Assembly (NCBI RefSeq): GCF_900142805.1
Contig: NZ_FRCF01000012.1
Location: 14,561-76,549, forward strand
Length of the DNA: 61,989 nucleotides
Source: Lacicoccus alkaliphilus DSM 16010
GTDB taxonomy: Bacteria; Bacillota; Bacilli; Staphylococcales; Salinicoccaceae
Reading direction: 5' to 3'
This document shows, piece by piece, positions 8,554 to 16,100 of the stretch (its first letter is position 1; every line of letters starts with the position of its first letter). The translations under genes were made by a program, and so were the position numbers. The notes under the pieces are model-generated. The model did not search any database. It was not told the origin of the DNA and saw only the letters and a program-made list of their open reading frames with translations.

Positions 8554-8871
8554 ATGGCGAAATGTCCGATATGCGGGCATGCGTGGACCTATAGACAAAA
8601 AGTGCTGGGGTATGCACTGAAGCCGAGGACGCGGACGAAGTGCCCGGCCTGCCGTGCATACATCGAGCCGTCCACCGCATCGATCATCTTCGATTATATG
8701 GCGATCATCGCCCTGGCGGCGCTCGTCTTTGCCGGCATCCCGCTCATGCACCTGCCGGTGACGACTTCGGTCATGCTGACGGGTGCCCTCATACTCATCT
8801 ATATATTGGTGATCATACCGTTGACCGTCCGCTTCAAACAATATGATTATAATATTAAAACACCCGGCTAG
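8554..8871 (+). CDS. CXXC-20-CXXC zinc-ribbon membrane protein (TIGR04104-like)
   Basis: A 105-aa protein with an N-terminal zinc ribbon (CPIC near residue 4, CPAC near residue 30, spaced about 20-odd residues) and two membrane helices in the second half. This matches the firmicute cxxc_20_cxxc family, whose function is unknown. The start follows GGGGCGGGG. The TAG stop is inside the terminator stem at 8857-8880. Confidence 0.8.
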   Translation: MAKCPICGHAWTYRQKVLGYALKPRTRTKCPACRAYIEPSTASIIFDYMAIIALAALVFAGIPLMHLPVTTSVMLTGALILIYILVIIPLTVRFKQYDYNIKTPG

Positions 8872-8880
8872 GGTGTTTTT
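8857..8880 (+). terminator. Terminator overlapping a stop codon
   Basis: Stem AAAACACCC / GGGTGTTTTT; the loop and right arm include the TAG stop of the zinc-ribbon gene. Confidence 0.82.
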
Positions 8881-8950
8881 TATTTTGCCTGCAGGCGGGC
8901 TGGGGTGGAAGCTGTGGAACCGCAACATCAATCCGCAACCGCCTCAAAGG

Positions 8951-10108
8951 TTACGAATCCGGATGATTTCCATAATAAACTTCACCGCGCACAATTGTCA
9001 TTACCAGCTCTTTATCCTCATCATACATCACGAGGTCCGCAGGATGCCCTGCACGGATCAGTCCGCGTTCGCCCGTCAAGCCGAGCGATTGCAACGCATT
9101 ATATGAAGTCATCCTCACGATGTCGGTCCAGCCGCAGCCTGTGAACTCAAACATGTTTTTAACCGCCTGTTTCATCGTGAGCACGCTGCCGGCAAGCGTG
9201 CCGTCTGCAAGACGCGCCGCGCCGCCCTCGACGAACACCTCCTGGCCGCCGAGATCATATACGCCGTCGCCGAGCCCCTGCGCCCGCATGGCATCGGTGA
9301 TCATGATCATCCTGCCGGAAGTGATGTTGTCATAGGCGAGCTTGACCATTTCGGGGGCCGAGTGGATGCCGTCGGCAATGAGCTCCACATAAGCATCGCC
9401 GAGGAAGCTGTAGCCGACGACCCCCGGCTCCCGGTGATGGAGCCCGCGCATCCCGTTGTAGAGGTGCGTGATGTGCTGGAGGCCGTGACGGCGCGCATCT
9501 TCGAGCTGCCGGTATGCCGCATCCGTATGGCCGGCGGAGGGGAGGATGCCGAGCGCCTTCATCACCGAAGGCATTTCATATCCCGCATCCTCCTCGGGCG
9601 CGTATGTCATGATGCGGATCCGGTTTCCGGACCACGCCTGCAGTTTGCGGAGTGTGTCTGCATCCGGCGGCAGTATGCACCCAGGGTCCTGTGCACCAGG
9701 GTGCTTCCCGGAAATGAAAGGTCCCTCCAGATGGATGCCAAGCATTTCGGCGCCGCCGGCATATCGATGGGCGGAAAGGTTTTCGAGCGCGGCCTGGATG
9801 TCCGAAAGTGCAGTCGTCATGGTCGTCGCCAGGAATGCGGTCGTGCCCGTCCGGGGCAGGTGCCGGCTGATGGCAGTGATATAATTTTCATCCGCATCCA
9901 TGGCATCCACACCGGCCGCGCCGTGAATATGAATTTCCACGGCCCCGGGCATGAGGTGCCGTCCCCTGCCGTCGATCGTCCGGGCCGCAGAAGGGGTTTC
10001 AGGCATCGGCCCGGCGGATGAAATAATTCCCCCCTCGATCAGCAGCCAGTGGTTTTCAAGCACTGATTCATGGGTGACGAGTGCGATATTCGTGATCAAC
10101 AAAGACAT
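8951..10108 (-). CDS. nagA: N-acetylglucosamine-6-phosphate deacetylase
   Basis: Cytoplasmic amidohydrolase converting GlcNAc-6-P to glucosamine-6-P and acetate, 385 aa, the usual length. Metal and active-site landmarks are EIHIHGAAG near residue 58, EGPFIS near 128, SAGHTDA, THLYNGM near 215 and MITDAMRA near 275 carrying the catalytic Asp. It is divergent from the PTS gene nagE at 10235, with a 126-bp shared control region. No nagB is in the window, so the deaminase must be elsewhere. Confidence 0.93.
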   Translation of the reverse strand: MSLLITNIALVTHESVLENHWLLIEGGIISSAGPMPETPSAARTIDGRGRHLMPGAVEIHIHGAAGVDAMDADENYITAISRHLPRTGTTAFLATTMTTALSDIQAALENLSAHRYAGGAEMLGIHLEGPFISGKHPGAQDPGCILPPDADTLRKLQAWSGNRIRIMTYAPEEDAGYEMPSVMKALGILPSAGHTDAAYRQLEDARRHGLQHITHLYNGMRGLHHREPGVVGYSFLGDAYVELIADGIHSAPEMVKLAYDNITSGRMIMITDAMRAQGLGDGVYDLGGQEVFVEGGAARLADGTLAGSVLTMKQAVKNMFEFTGCGWTDIVRMTSYNALQSLGLTGERGLIRAGHPADLVMYDEDKELVMTIVRGEVYYGNHPDS

Positions 10109-10173
10109 GACGGATGCCCCCTTAAATGTAATTTAACAAAAAAACTGACTATTTCCACATTATTTTATGTGTG

Positions 10174-10201
10174 GTACATTTGTGTAAGACACACGTTGTA
10201 C
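10174..10201. promoter_or_regulatory. Inverted repeat, candidate operator between nagA and nagE
   Basis: An imperfect dyad with arms GTACATTTGTGT and ACACACGTTGTAC around AAG lies 34 bp upstream of nagE. A plausible nagE promoter (TTGTGT at 10179, 17-bp spacer, TATTTT at 10202) overlaps it. A GntR-type NagR/YvoA regulator is the usual regulator of these genes; assignment to this site is inference. Confidence 0.45.
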
Positions 10202-10234
10202 ATATTTTATCATTTTTTCATGAGGGGGAGAAAT

Positions 10235-11704
10235 ATGTTTCGTTATATTCAAAACATGGGGCGTGCGTTCATGCTACCGGTGGCGGTGCTGCCGGCAGCG
10301 GCAATCCTGCTCGGTATCGGGTATGCCATCGATCCGGACGGCTGGGGGGAGAATAACCTTGCTGCGGCGGTGCTGATTAATGCAGGGAACGGGATTCTGG
10401 ATCATCTGGCGCTGATATTCGCTGTGGGTCTCGCATTCGGCATGTCGAGGGACAAGAGCGGAGCGGCAGCTCTTTCGGGCCTGGTATCATTCCTTGTAGT
10501 GATCACTCTGCTCAGTGCCGATGCGGTCGCAATGTATACGGGTACATCGCCGGATGAAGTGAATGCGGCGTTCGGGGTCATCGAGAACAACGTTTTGATC
10601 GGCATTGTGACGGGTCTGATCGCCGCAGCACTTTACAACAGGTTCAGTGACGTGAAGCTGCCGGAGTACCTGGCTTTCTTCAGCGGCCGCCGTGCGGTGC
10701 CGATCATCGCATCATTCGTCATGATTGTCGTCAGTCTGGTTTTATTTTTCCTATGGCCGTTCCTTTACGGGGCGCTCGTGACATTCGGTGGATGGATACT
10801 GAACATGGGGGCGGTCGGTGCGGGGATTTACGGGTTTGCCAACCGGCTGCTGATTCCGACGGGTCTGCACCACGCCCTGAATTCGATCTTCTGGTGGGAC
10901 ACAGTCGGCATCAACGACATCCCGAATTTCCTTTCCGGCTCGGGTGAACAGGGGATCACCGGCCGTTATCAGGCAGGGTTCTTCCCGATCATGATGTTCG
11001 GACTGCCCGGTGCGGCACTTGCGATGTATCATACCGCTAAATCGAAGTATAAGAAGGCGGCAGGGTCGCTCCTGATCACGGCTTCGCTCACCGCTTTCCT
11101 GACGGGGGTCACGGAGCCTATGGAATTCTCATTCATGTTCCTGGCACCGCTCCTGTATGTGGTCCATGCACTGCTCACGGGACTCTCGATGTTCATTGCG
11201 GCCTCATTCGAGTGGACGGCAGGCTTCGGTTTCAGCGCGGGCCTCGTCGATATGGTGCTCAGCCTGAACAATCCGGTTGCGAACCAGCCGTGGATGCTGC
11301 TTGTGCAGGGCGTCTTCTTCTTCATCCTTTACTATGTCATCTTCAGGGCACTCATCCCTGCACTTGATTTGAAGACGCCGGGCCGGGACGATGCGGTCCT
11401 GAGCACTGATGGTGAAACTGCAGACCCGGATGAAGAAGCGGTCCAAAAATCCGGTGCGGACGACAAGTATACACGGAAGGCGGATCAGATCATGATCGGC
11501 CTCGGCGGCAAGGGGAACATCGATACGGTCGATTACTGTACGACACGCCTCCGCGTCAATGTCCACGATGAATCGAAAGTGGATGAGGGGCAGATAAAAG
11601 CTGCGGGCGTGCACGGCATCGCAAGACCCGGCAAAAACAATGTCCAGGTCGTCGTCGGCACCGAAGTCGAACATGTTGCGGAAGAAATGAAGAAACTGAT
11701 GTAA
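10235..11704 (+). CDS. nagE: PTS N-acetylglucosamine transporter EIICB
   Basis: Imports and phosphorylates N-acetylglucosamine. EIIC covers about residues 1-370 with some ten hydrophobic segments; the substrate-site region includes PTGLHHALNSIFWW and VTEPMEFSFMF. A linker rich in Asp and Glu leads to EIIB (about 410-489) with phosphorylated Cys in DYCTTRLR. No EIIA domain is present, so a separate EIIA-Glc must act in trans. ATG 10235 follows GAGGGGGAG; reading further upstream gives no plausible sequence. Divergence from nagA supports the GlcNAc assignment over glucose. Confidence 0.9.
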   Translation: MFRYIQNMGRAFMLPVAVLPAAAILLGIGYAIDPDGWGENNLAAAVLINAGNGILDHLALIFAVGLAFGMSRDKSGAAALSGLVSFLVVITLLSADAVAMYTGTSPDEVNAAFGVIENNVLIGIVTGLIAAALYNRFSDVKLPEYLAFFSGRRAVPIIASFVMIVVSLVLFFLWPFLYGALVTFGGWILNMGAVGAGIYGFANRLLIPTGLHHALNSIFWWDTVGINDIPNFLSGSGEQGITGRYQAGFFPIMMFGLPGAALAMYHTAKSKYKKAAGSLLITASLTAFLTGVTEPMEFSFMFLAPLLYVVHALLTGLSMFIAASFEWTAGFGFSAGLVDMVLSLNNPVANQPWMLLVQGVFFFILYYVIFRALIPALDLKTPGRDDAVLSTDGETADPDEEAVQKSGADDKYTRKADQIMIGLGGKGNIDTVDYCTTRLRVNVHDESKVDEGQIKAAGVHGIARPGKNNVQVVVGTEVEHVAEEMKKLM

Positions 11705-11709
11705 ACGGG

Positions 11710-11735
11710 GCACCTCTTCCGGGGTGCTTTCTTTA
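11710..11735 (+). terminator. Terminator after nagE
   Basis: Short stem GCACC / GGTGC followed by TTTCTTT. Confidence 0.65.
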
Positions 11736-11789
11736 TTGCCGAACGGGTAAAGATGGTAGTATGTATGTAAAGCGCAGGGGGGATCCGGC

Positions 11790-12896
11790 ATGTTTTCATA
11801 TCATCATCCCGTCAAGATCCATTTTGGACCGGGGATATTTTCGGAACTGTATCATGTACTCGAACCTTATAATTTTTCGTCTTTCATCATCGTCATGTCG
11901 AATTCCCAGATCGATAACGGATTGGACCGTCTGGTGGCTTCGCAGTTTGGGGATGACGTCAAAGACGTGGTGACCGGCATCACGCCGAATCCGACGCTCG
12001 AGGACGTCCGCCGGATCGTCACCGTGATGGAGGAACATGAGGCGGACTGCCTCATTGCGATCGGCGGCGGCTCGGTGATGGATGCAGCGAAGGCGGCCGG
12101 GGCCGTTTATTTGCAGAGCATCGATATCAATCATCTGCTGGAGCATACGGATTTTTCCGAAAGCCTGCCGGTGATTGCGATACCGACGACGAGCGGTTCG
12201 GGATCCGAAGTGACGCCGACGAGTGTCATCAGTGATGAAGCGCACAGGCTGAAAGTGCCGCTCATAGGGGAAGGGCTGTATCCGGAGGCTGCGGTGGTGG
12301 ACCCGGAGCTGACCCTGACACTGCCGGCCGCGGTCACAGCGGTTTCCGGCATCGATGTGATCTGTCATGCACTGGACTGCCTGGGATCTGCCGGCCATAA
12401 TACGATATCGGATGCACTTGCCGTGTCGGCTGCGAAACTTGCATTTGAAAACCTTGAACGTGCATATCATGAGCCGATGAACACCGGGGTGCGGGAAAAC
12501 ATGTCGGGCGCAAGCCTGATGGCGGGCGTTGCCGTTTCACAGACCGGCACTGCGGGCTCGCATGCGATGAGTTATCATCTGACTTCCCATTACGATGTAC
12601 CGCACGGGGAGGCCTGCGCACTGACGGCGGGTGAGTGGTATATCGTCAACGCGGGGGCGAACCTGAAGCTCGATGACCACGCGAGGATGATCGGGTTTGA
12701 GGATGCCCGTGATTTGAAGCGCGGTCTTGATGAACTGAAGCTCGCGACAGGACTTGCCATGACAATCGACGATCTTGGCATCGACCGTGGGGAGATGAAG
12801 GCGATCGTCGAGCGGGGATTCGAATACCGTGATATGAAGAACAATATTGCACAACCAGATCAGGCGGAAGTGCTTAAGTTTTTAAGTGAAAAGTGA
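11790..12896 (+). CDS. Iron-containing alcohol dehydrogenase family protein
   Basis: A 368-aa group III alcohol dehydrogenase. The NAD(P) loop is GGGSVMDAAKA near residue 95 and the nucleotide-site motif TTSGSGSE is near 140. Metal ligands are visible as DVICHALD (Asp and His), a His in TAGSHAMSYH and VPHGEACA. The protein is expected in the cytosol, reducing an aldehyde or oxidising an alcohol; the family is too broad to name the substrate. It ends about 40 bases before a Nudix gene that has its own RBS, so weak co-transcription is possible. Confidence 0.87.
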   Translation: MFSYHHPVKIHFGPGIFSELYHVLEPYNFSSFIIVMSNSQIDNGLDRLVASQFGDDVKDVVTGITPNPTLEDVRRIVTVMEEHEADCLIAIGGGSVMDAAKAAGAVYLQSIDINHLLEHTDFSESLPVIAIPTTSGSGSEVTPTSVISDEAHRLKVPLIGEGLYPEAAVVDPELTLTLPAAVTAVSGIDVICHALDCLGSAGHNTISDALAVSAAKLAFENLERAYHEPMNTGVRENMSGASLMAGVAVSQTGTAGSHAMSYHLTSHYDVPHGEACALTAGEWYIVNAGANLKLDDHARMIGFEDARDLKRGLDELKLATGLAMTIDDLGIDRGEMKAIVERGFEYRDMKNNIAQPDQAEVLKFLSEK

Positions 12897-12936
12897 ATCT
12901 GGTATAATGACTGCAAAATGGAAAAGGGACTGAACT

Positions 12937-13353
12937 ATGGCAGGAAAAAAATACATCAGGGTCGTCGGGGCGGTCATCGTGAATTCCGATGATGAAATAT
13001 TATGCGCCCAGCGACCTTCGGATAAGAATCTGGCACTGAAATGGGAATTTCCCGGTGGCAAGGTGGAACAAGGCGAAACTGAAACAGAGGCACTGACGCG
13101 CGAACTTCATGAGGAAATGGAATGCCGGATTGAAGTGTCCGATAAAATCACGACGACGGTATACGAATATGATTTCGGCATCGTGGAACTCACCACTTAT
13201 TATGCGGAAGTGCTTGCAGGGGAAATCAAACTTTTGGAACATGTCGATATGAAATGGATGAGCCGGGAGAACATCGGTGACCTTGACTGGGCACCGGCGG
13301 ATATACCGGCAATAGAATTAATCCAAAACAAAAGGGAGCTATCAAGCAGATGA
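12937..13353 (+). CDS. Nudix hydrolase (MutT/NudG-like)
   Basis: A 138-aa Nudix protein. The box is complete: GGKVEQGETETEALTRELHE then EMEC, i.e. GX5EX7REUXEEXGU with E-E metal ligands. VVGAVIV at the N-terminus and ALKWEFPGGKVE are typical of pyrophosphohydrolases that clean oxidised dGTP or CTP analogues. RBS AAAAGGG precedes ATG 12937. The stop overlaps the next start by four bases (ATGA), so it is coupled to the opine-dehydrogenase-family gene. Confidence 0.87.
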   Translation: MAGKKYIRVVGAVIVNSDDEILCAQRPSDKNLALKWEFPGGKVEQGETETEALTRELHEEMECRIEVSDKITTTVYEYDFGIVELTTYYAEVLAGEIKLLEHVDMKWMSRENIGDLDWAPADIPAIELIQNKRELSSR

Positions 13354-14414
13354 AAGTCTCGATAATAGGGGCAGGTAACGGTGGAATTGTAGCAGCGGCG
13401 GATTTGACTGAAAAGGGACATGAAGTGACTTTATACCATTCAAAGAATGCTTTGAAGGATCCACACCCGAATATCATAGAAGGGAACGTGGGCTTCAAGG
13501 GCAGACTGGTCCACTTTCAGCAGTATACACAGGATCCGAAACTGGCTGTGGCCGAGGCGGAAGTCATCATGACCTGCCTGCCGACCAACGCACTGCTCGA
13601 TATCTTCAAAGAGATCAGTCCGCATCTGAAAGACGGACAGATGATCTATATCAACGGTGCAAGTTCGATGTTCAGCATTTTGATCCATAATTATCTGAAG
13701 GAGACCAGACCGGAGCTTGAAGTTTATGTCGGCGAATCCATGTCGCTCACATATGCGGCGAGGTATGACTACACGGCAAACGAGGCGGAGGTCATCCTTT
13801 ACAGTCATCACAATCTGTTCAGTGCATATCCGGCGGCACATACCGGCATCATGCTTGAAAAACTGAACCGGATGTATGATTGTTTCGTGCCGGCGAAAAA
13901 CGTGATGGAACCGGCCCTGAACAACGGTAATCCGGAAAGCCATCCGGCACCGGCCATCTTAAATACGGGGTTCATCGATAATCATGGTGATGAGTTCTAC
14001 CTGTATAAGGACGGGGTGACAGAGCATACGATAAAAGTGATCGAGGCAATCGATTCCGAGCGGCAGGGCATATGCAGGGCACTCGGACTTGAAGCGGTGG
14101 ACAAATCCGAACGCTCCGTGCGCAGTAAGTATTTCAAGCCGGGGGAATCCCTGCAGGGCCAGTACAATACAAGCCCGATACTGAAAGACCTGGTCGGTCC
14201 GACATCACTTGAGAACCGTTACATCGTCGAAGATGTGACGAACGGCCTGATGCTGTGGAAGAGCATCGCCGAAGCGGTGAAGGTGAAGACGCCGACCATC
14301 GACTCGATCATCCATCTGACGCGGTTGATGCTGGATGAGGGATATTTCCAAAACCCGCTGACACTGGAACGGCTCGGCCTTGATGCCGGACGGGACTTGA
14401 ACTCACAAGTATAG
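13350..14414 (+). CDS. NAD/NADP octopine/nopaline dehydrogenase family protein
   Basis: A 354-aa protein with an N-terminal Rossmann fold (MKVSIIGAGNGGIVAAADL) and a C-terminal octopine-dehydrogenase domain (about 185-340) containing HPAPAILNTGFID, with the family catalytic His. Opine dehydrogenases reductively join an amino acid to an alpha-keto acid. This protein is shorter than staphylopine synthase CntM (about 430 aa) and has no cnt neighbours, so metallophore synthesis is not supported. It overlaps the Nudix gene by four bases. Confidence 0.83.
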   Translation: MKVSIIGAGNGGIVAAADLTEKGHEVTLYHSKNALKDPHPNIIEGNVGFKGRLVHFQQYTQDPKLAVAEAEVIMTCLPTNALLDIFKEISPHLKDGQMIYINGASSMFSILIHNYLKETRPELEVYVGESMSLTYAARYDYTANEAEVILYSHHNLFSAYPAAHTGIMLEKLNRMYDCFVPAKNVMEPALNNGNPESHPAPAILNTGFIDNHGDEFYLYKDGVTEHTIKVIEAIDSERQGICRALGLEAVDKSERSVRSKYFKPGESLQGQYNTSPILKDLVGPTSLENRYIVEDVTNGLMLWKSIAEAVKVKTPTIDSIIHLTRLMLDEGYFQNPLTLERLGLDAGRDLNSQV

Positions 14415-14424
14415 TGTGGAAGAT

Positions 14425-14446
14425 GCCGGCCGGGGGCCGGCTTTTT
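14425..14446 (+). terminator. Rho-independent terminator
   Basis: GC-only stem GCCGGC / GCCGGC followed by TTTTT after the opine-dehydrogenase-family gene. Confidence 0.85.
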
Positions 14447-14470
14447 CATTTCCGAAAACACCCTCAAAAC

Positions 14471-14484
14471 TTGACCTGGGTCAA
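14471..14484. promoter_or_regulatory. CRP/FNR-type palindrome at -41.5
   Basis: The perfect dyad TTGACCTGGGTCAA has the TTGAY-N4-RTCAA layout of FNR-family sites. A TATAAT lies at 14507-14512 with no good -35. With a start at 14519, the dyad centre (14477.5) falls at -41.5, the standard class II activator position. It should control the HMA protein at 14548. Confidence 0.6.
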
Positions 14485-14547
14485 TTTTTATAAGCGGAAA
14501 AGCCTCTATAATGAAGTTAAGATCAGATACAGAGGAGGCGTTATTCC

Positions 14548-14766
14548 ATGAGGACAAATTTGAAGACAGATGACCTGACATGCCCGAGCTGCATCAAAAA
14601 GATTGAAAACAGCATCGGTAAAACGGCTGGCGTCAGCAGTGTGGATGTGAAGTTCAACCTGAATAAAGTGACCGTAGAACATGACGGGACGGTCAAAGGT
14701 GAAGAGCTGAAGCACACCATCGAAAAGCTCGGTTATCCGGTCAAGTCCATTAAAACTTCAGCGTGA
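14548..14766 (+). CDS. Heavy-metal-associated (HMA) domain protein
   Basis: A 72-aa single-domain protein with the metal-binding motif CPSC near residue 14 in the HMA context TCPSCIKKIE. The rest is the ferredoxin-like beta-alpha-beta-beta-alpha-beta pattern ending KLGYPVKSI. It resembles CopZ-type chaperones, but the motif is CPSC, not the CxxC of typical CopZ (CGHC), and no copA, csoR or P-type ATPase is nearby. RBS GAGGAGG precedes ATG 14548. Upstream is an FNR-type dyad, pointing to control by oxygen or a related signal. Confidence 0.83.
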   Translation: MRTNLKTDDLTCPSCIKKIENSIGKTAGVSSVDVKFNLNKVTVEHDGTVKGEELKHTIEKLGYPVKSIKTSA

Positions 14767-14772
14767 TAATGA

Positions 14773-14800
14773 AAAAAGCAGCTCAGGAGAGCTGCTTTTT
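14773..14800. terminator. Bidirectional terminator
   Basis: Perfect stem AAAAAGCAGCTC / GAGCTGCTTTTT between the convergent HMA and YdaT-like genes. Confidence 0.88.
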
Positions 14801-15213
14801 CAATCGTTTTTATTATGGATTTTCACTTTCGTACTGCGCTTATCGGCAATTTCCTTCGCACGTTTTTCCGCTTCATCCTTTTTATCGTATGTGTCACTCG
14901 CCTGTTTTGCGCCCACCGTCTTCACTTTCCATTCGTCATCTTCAAAGTATACCTCAACGTCATTGTCGATCAGGTCCGGTCCGCGGCTGTTGTCGTCATC
15001 ATGGTCCTTGAGATCTTTATTCTCAAGTTTTTTAAGATCTTCTTCGGAAGCATCCTTGTACCATTCCTGGGCTTGTTCCGTGCCGATCGGAATCGCCCGG
15101 CCTTCATCATATCCTTCTTCAAGCATCGCATTGATGATGTCGATCGCTTTTCTCCGTTCAAGACGGTCGAGGTTCTTCAGGGAATCCGGATAGTCATTCA
15201 TTGTGTAAGCCAA
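14800..15213 (-). CDS. YdaT-like DUF2188 stress protein
   Basis: A 137-aa acidic soluble protein. The first 50 residues (MAYTMNDYPDSLKN..., KAIDIINAML, GRAIPIGTEQA) match the B. subtilis YdaT family; the C-terminal 50 form a DUF2188 domain (VEVYFEDDEWKVKTVGAKQA). The start is TTG at 15213, supported by AAAGGAG nine bases upstream and by family alignment at MAYTM; the later ATG would cut the conserved start. The family is part of the sigma-B general stress response in Bacillus, and a candidate sigma-B promoter lies upstream. Confidence 0.8.
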   Translation of the reverse strand: MAYTMNDYPDSLKNLDRLERRKAIDIINAMLEEGYDEGRAIPIGTEQAQEWYKDASEEDLKKLENKDLKDHDDDNSRGPDLIDNDVEVYFEDDEWKVKTVGAKQASDTYDKKDEAEKRAKEIADKRSTKVKIHNKND

Positions 15214-15248
15214 GATAGTACACTCCTTTTCAAGATTCTAGTATCATT

Positions 15249-15272
15249 ATACCCGAATCAAAATTTTTTAAT
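15249..15272 (-). promoter_or_regulatory. Candidate sigma-B promoter of the YdaT-like gene
   Basis: Read on the minus strand, ATTAAA (15272-15267), a 12-bp spacer, and a perfect GGGTAT -10 (15254-15249). The Bacillus/Staphylococcus sigma-B consensus is GTTTAA-N12-GGGTAT, so four of six bases match at -35 and all six at -10. Confidence 0.5.
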
Positions 15273-15285
15273 GGGGGAGAGCGAT

Positions 15286-15684
15286 ATGATTTTCACTTTT
15301 GAGGTTGAGACAACCGAACGGAATGAATTCATCAATATCGACCATCTGGCCAAGGAAGTCTTGCAAAGAAGCGGCATGACCGATGGGATCATTACCGCAT
15401 TCACACCCCACACCACCTCCGGTGTCACCATCAATGAAAATGCGGACCCGGATGTGACAAGGGATCTCGTCTACGGTATGGGGGAGACGTTCGAAAATAA
15501 AAAAGAATACCGGCATGCGGAAGGCAACTCCGATTCCCATATGAAATCTTCGCTGACAGGAGCGAGTGAGACGCTGATCGTCCACGGGGGCGAAATCATC
15601 TACGGCACATGGCAGAGCCTTTATTTTGCGGAGTTTGACGGACCGAGGACACGAAAGGTTTATTTTAAAGTGCTTGAGGGGTAG
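15286..15684 (+). CDS. YjbQ family protein (UPF0047)
   Basis: A 132-aa protein of the YjbQ family, also annotated as secondary thiamine-phosphate synthase from complementation data. Conserved signatures are FTPHTTSGVTINENADPDV near residues 40-58, HAEGNSDSHMKSSL near 78-91 and GTWQSLYFAEFDGPR near 107-121; the His and Glu residues form a metal-type site. ATG 15286 follows GGGGGAG; an in-frame ATG at 15271 is too close to the RBS. It is preceded by the divergent YdaT-like gene and followed by a hairpin at 15697. Confidence 0.88.
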   Translation: MIFTFEVETTERNEFINIDHLAKEVLQRSGMTDGIITAFTPHTTSGVTINENADPDVTRDLVYGMGETFENKKEYRHAEGNSDSHMKSSLTGASETLIVHGGEIIYGTWQSLYFAEFDGPRTRKVYFKVLEG

Positions 15685-15696
15685 AGTATAAAAAAG

Positions 15697-15723
15697 CCCG
15701 CACCTTTTAGGAAAAAGTGCGGG
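15697..15723 (-). terminator. Hairpin with its T tract on the minus strand
   Basis: Stem CCCGCAC / GTGCGGG with an inner TTTT/AAAA pairing. The uridine run (TTTTTT after the stem) exists only when read leftward; on the plus strand the stem is followed by TGAATAT. It would stop a leftward transcript, although the nearest gene it could serve in sense is the plus-strand yjbQ. Confidence 0.6.
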
Positions 15724-15729
15724 TGAATA

Positions 15730-15808
15730 TCAGGAAATATTACTTATGCAATTCAAACTGTCTATATTCTAGCTGCATTTCTGACATTTGTCCATAAGTA
15801 TTTCCTGA
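15730..15808. repeat. Long inverted repeat upstream of a small membrane protein
   Basis: Arms at 15730-15748 (TCAGGAAATA TTA CTTATG) and 15793-15808 (CATAAGTATTTCCTGA) match over 16 bp with a three-base bulge, around a loop of about 44 bases. It lies between yjbQ and the small gene at 15843. It may be a regulatory structure; no known element matches. Confidence 0.6.
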
Positions 15809-15842
15809 GTTTTACAATATTTACAATCGGGAGGTTTTAAAG

Positions 15843-16028
15843 GTGTTTGGTCTGATCAAAGGACTGCTTGGGTTCCTGTTCAAACTGTTCATCGTCGGCC
15901 TTGCAGCCACAGCGATAGTGGTTGCTGTCGTCGTATTCCTGTTGAAGAAAGATGTGGATGAACTCAAAGAATTCACGGAGCAGCTGAAGCGCGAAGGTCT
16001 GGAAGGATTGAAGATGAACCAGCAATAA
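15843..16028 (+). CDS. Small single-pass membrane protein
   Basis: A 61-aa protein with one strong hydrophobic helix (about residues 8-34) and an amphipathic charged tail (KKDVDELKEFTEQLKREG). It starts with GTG 15843 after GGGAGG, and a canonical terminator follows 15 bases after the stop, so it looks like an independently expressed unit. No family recognised. Confidence 0.68.
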   Translation: MFGLIKGLLGFLFKLFIVGLAATAIVVAVVVFLLKKDVDELKEFTEQLKREGLEGLKMNQQ

Positions 16029-16042
16029 TTAATGTAGATGGG

Positions 16043-16068
16043 GCCGGGACTTGCATCCCGGCTTTTTT
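16043..16068 (+). terminator. Rho-independent terminator (CGGGAC family)
   Basis: Stem GCCGGGA / TCCCGGC followed by TTTTTT. Similar CGGGAC...GTCCCG hairpins end genes at 26062 and 36325. Confidence 0.85.
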
Positions 16069-16100
16069 GTATGGGACGGGACCGGAGGAGAGGGGGCAGG

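Noticed and set aside
13350-14414. Staphylopine synthase CntM
   Set aside because: The protein is about 80 residues shorter and lacks cntK, cntL and transporter genes around it.
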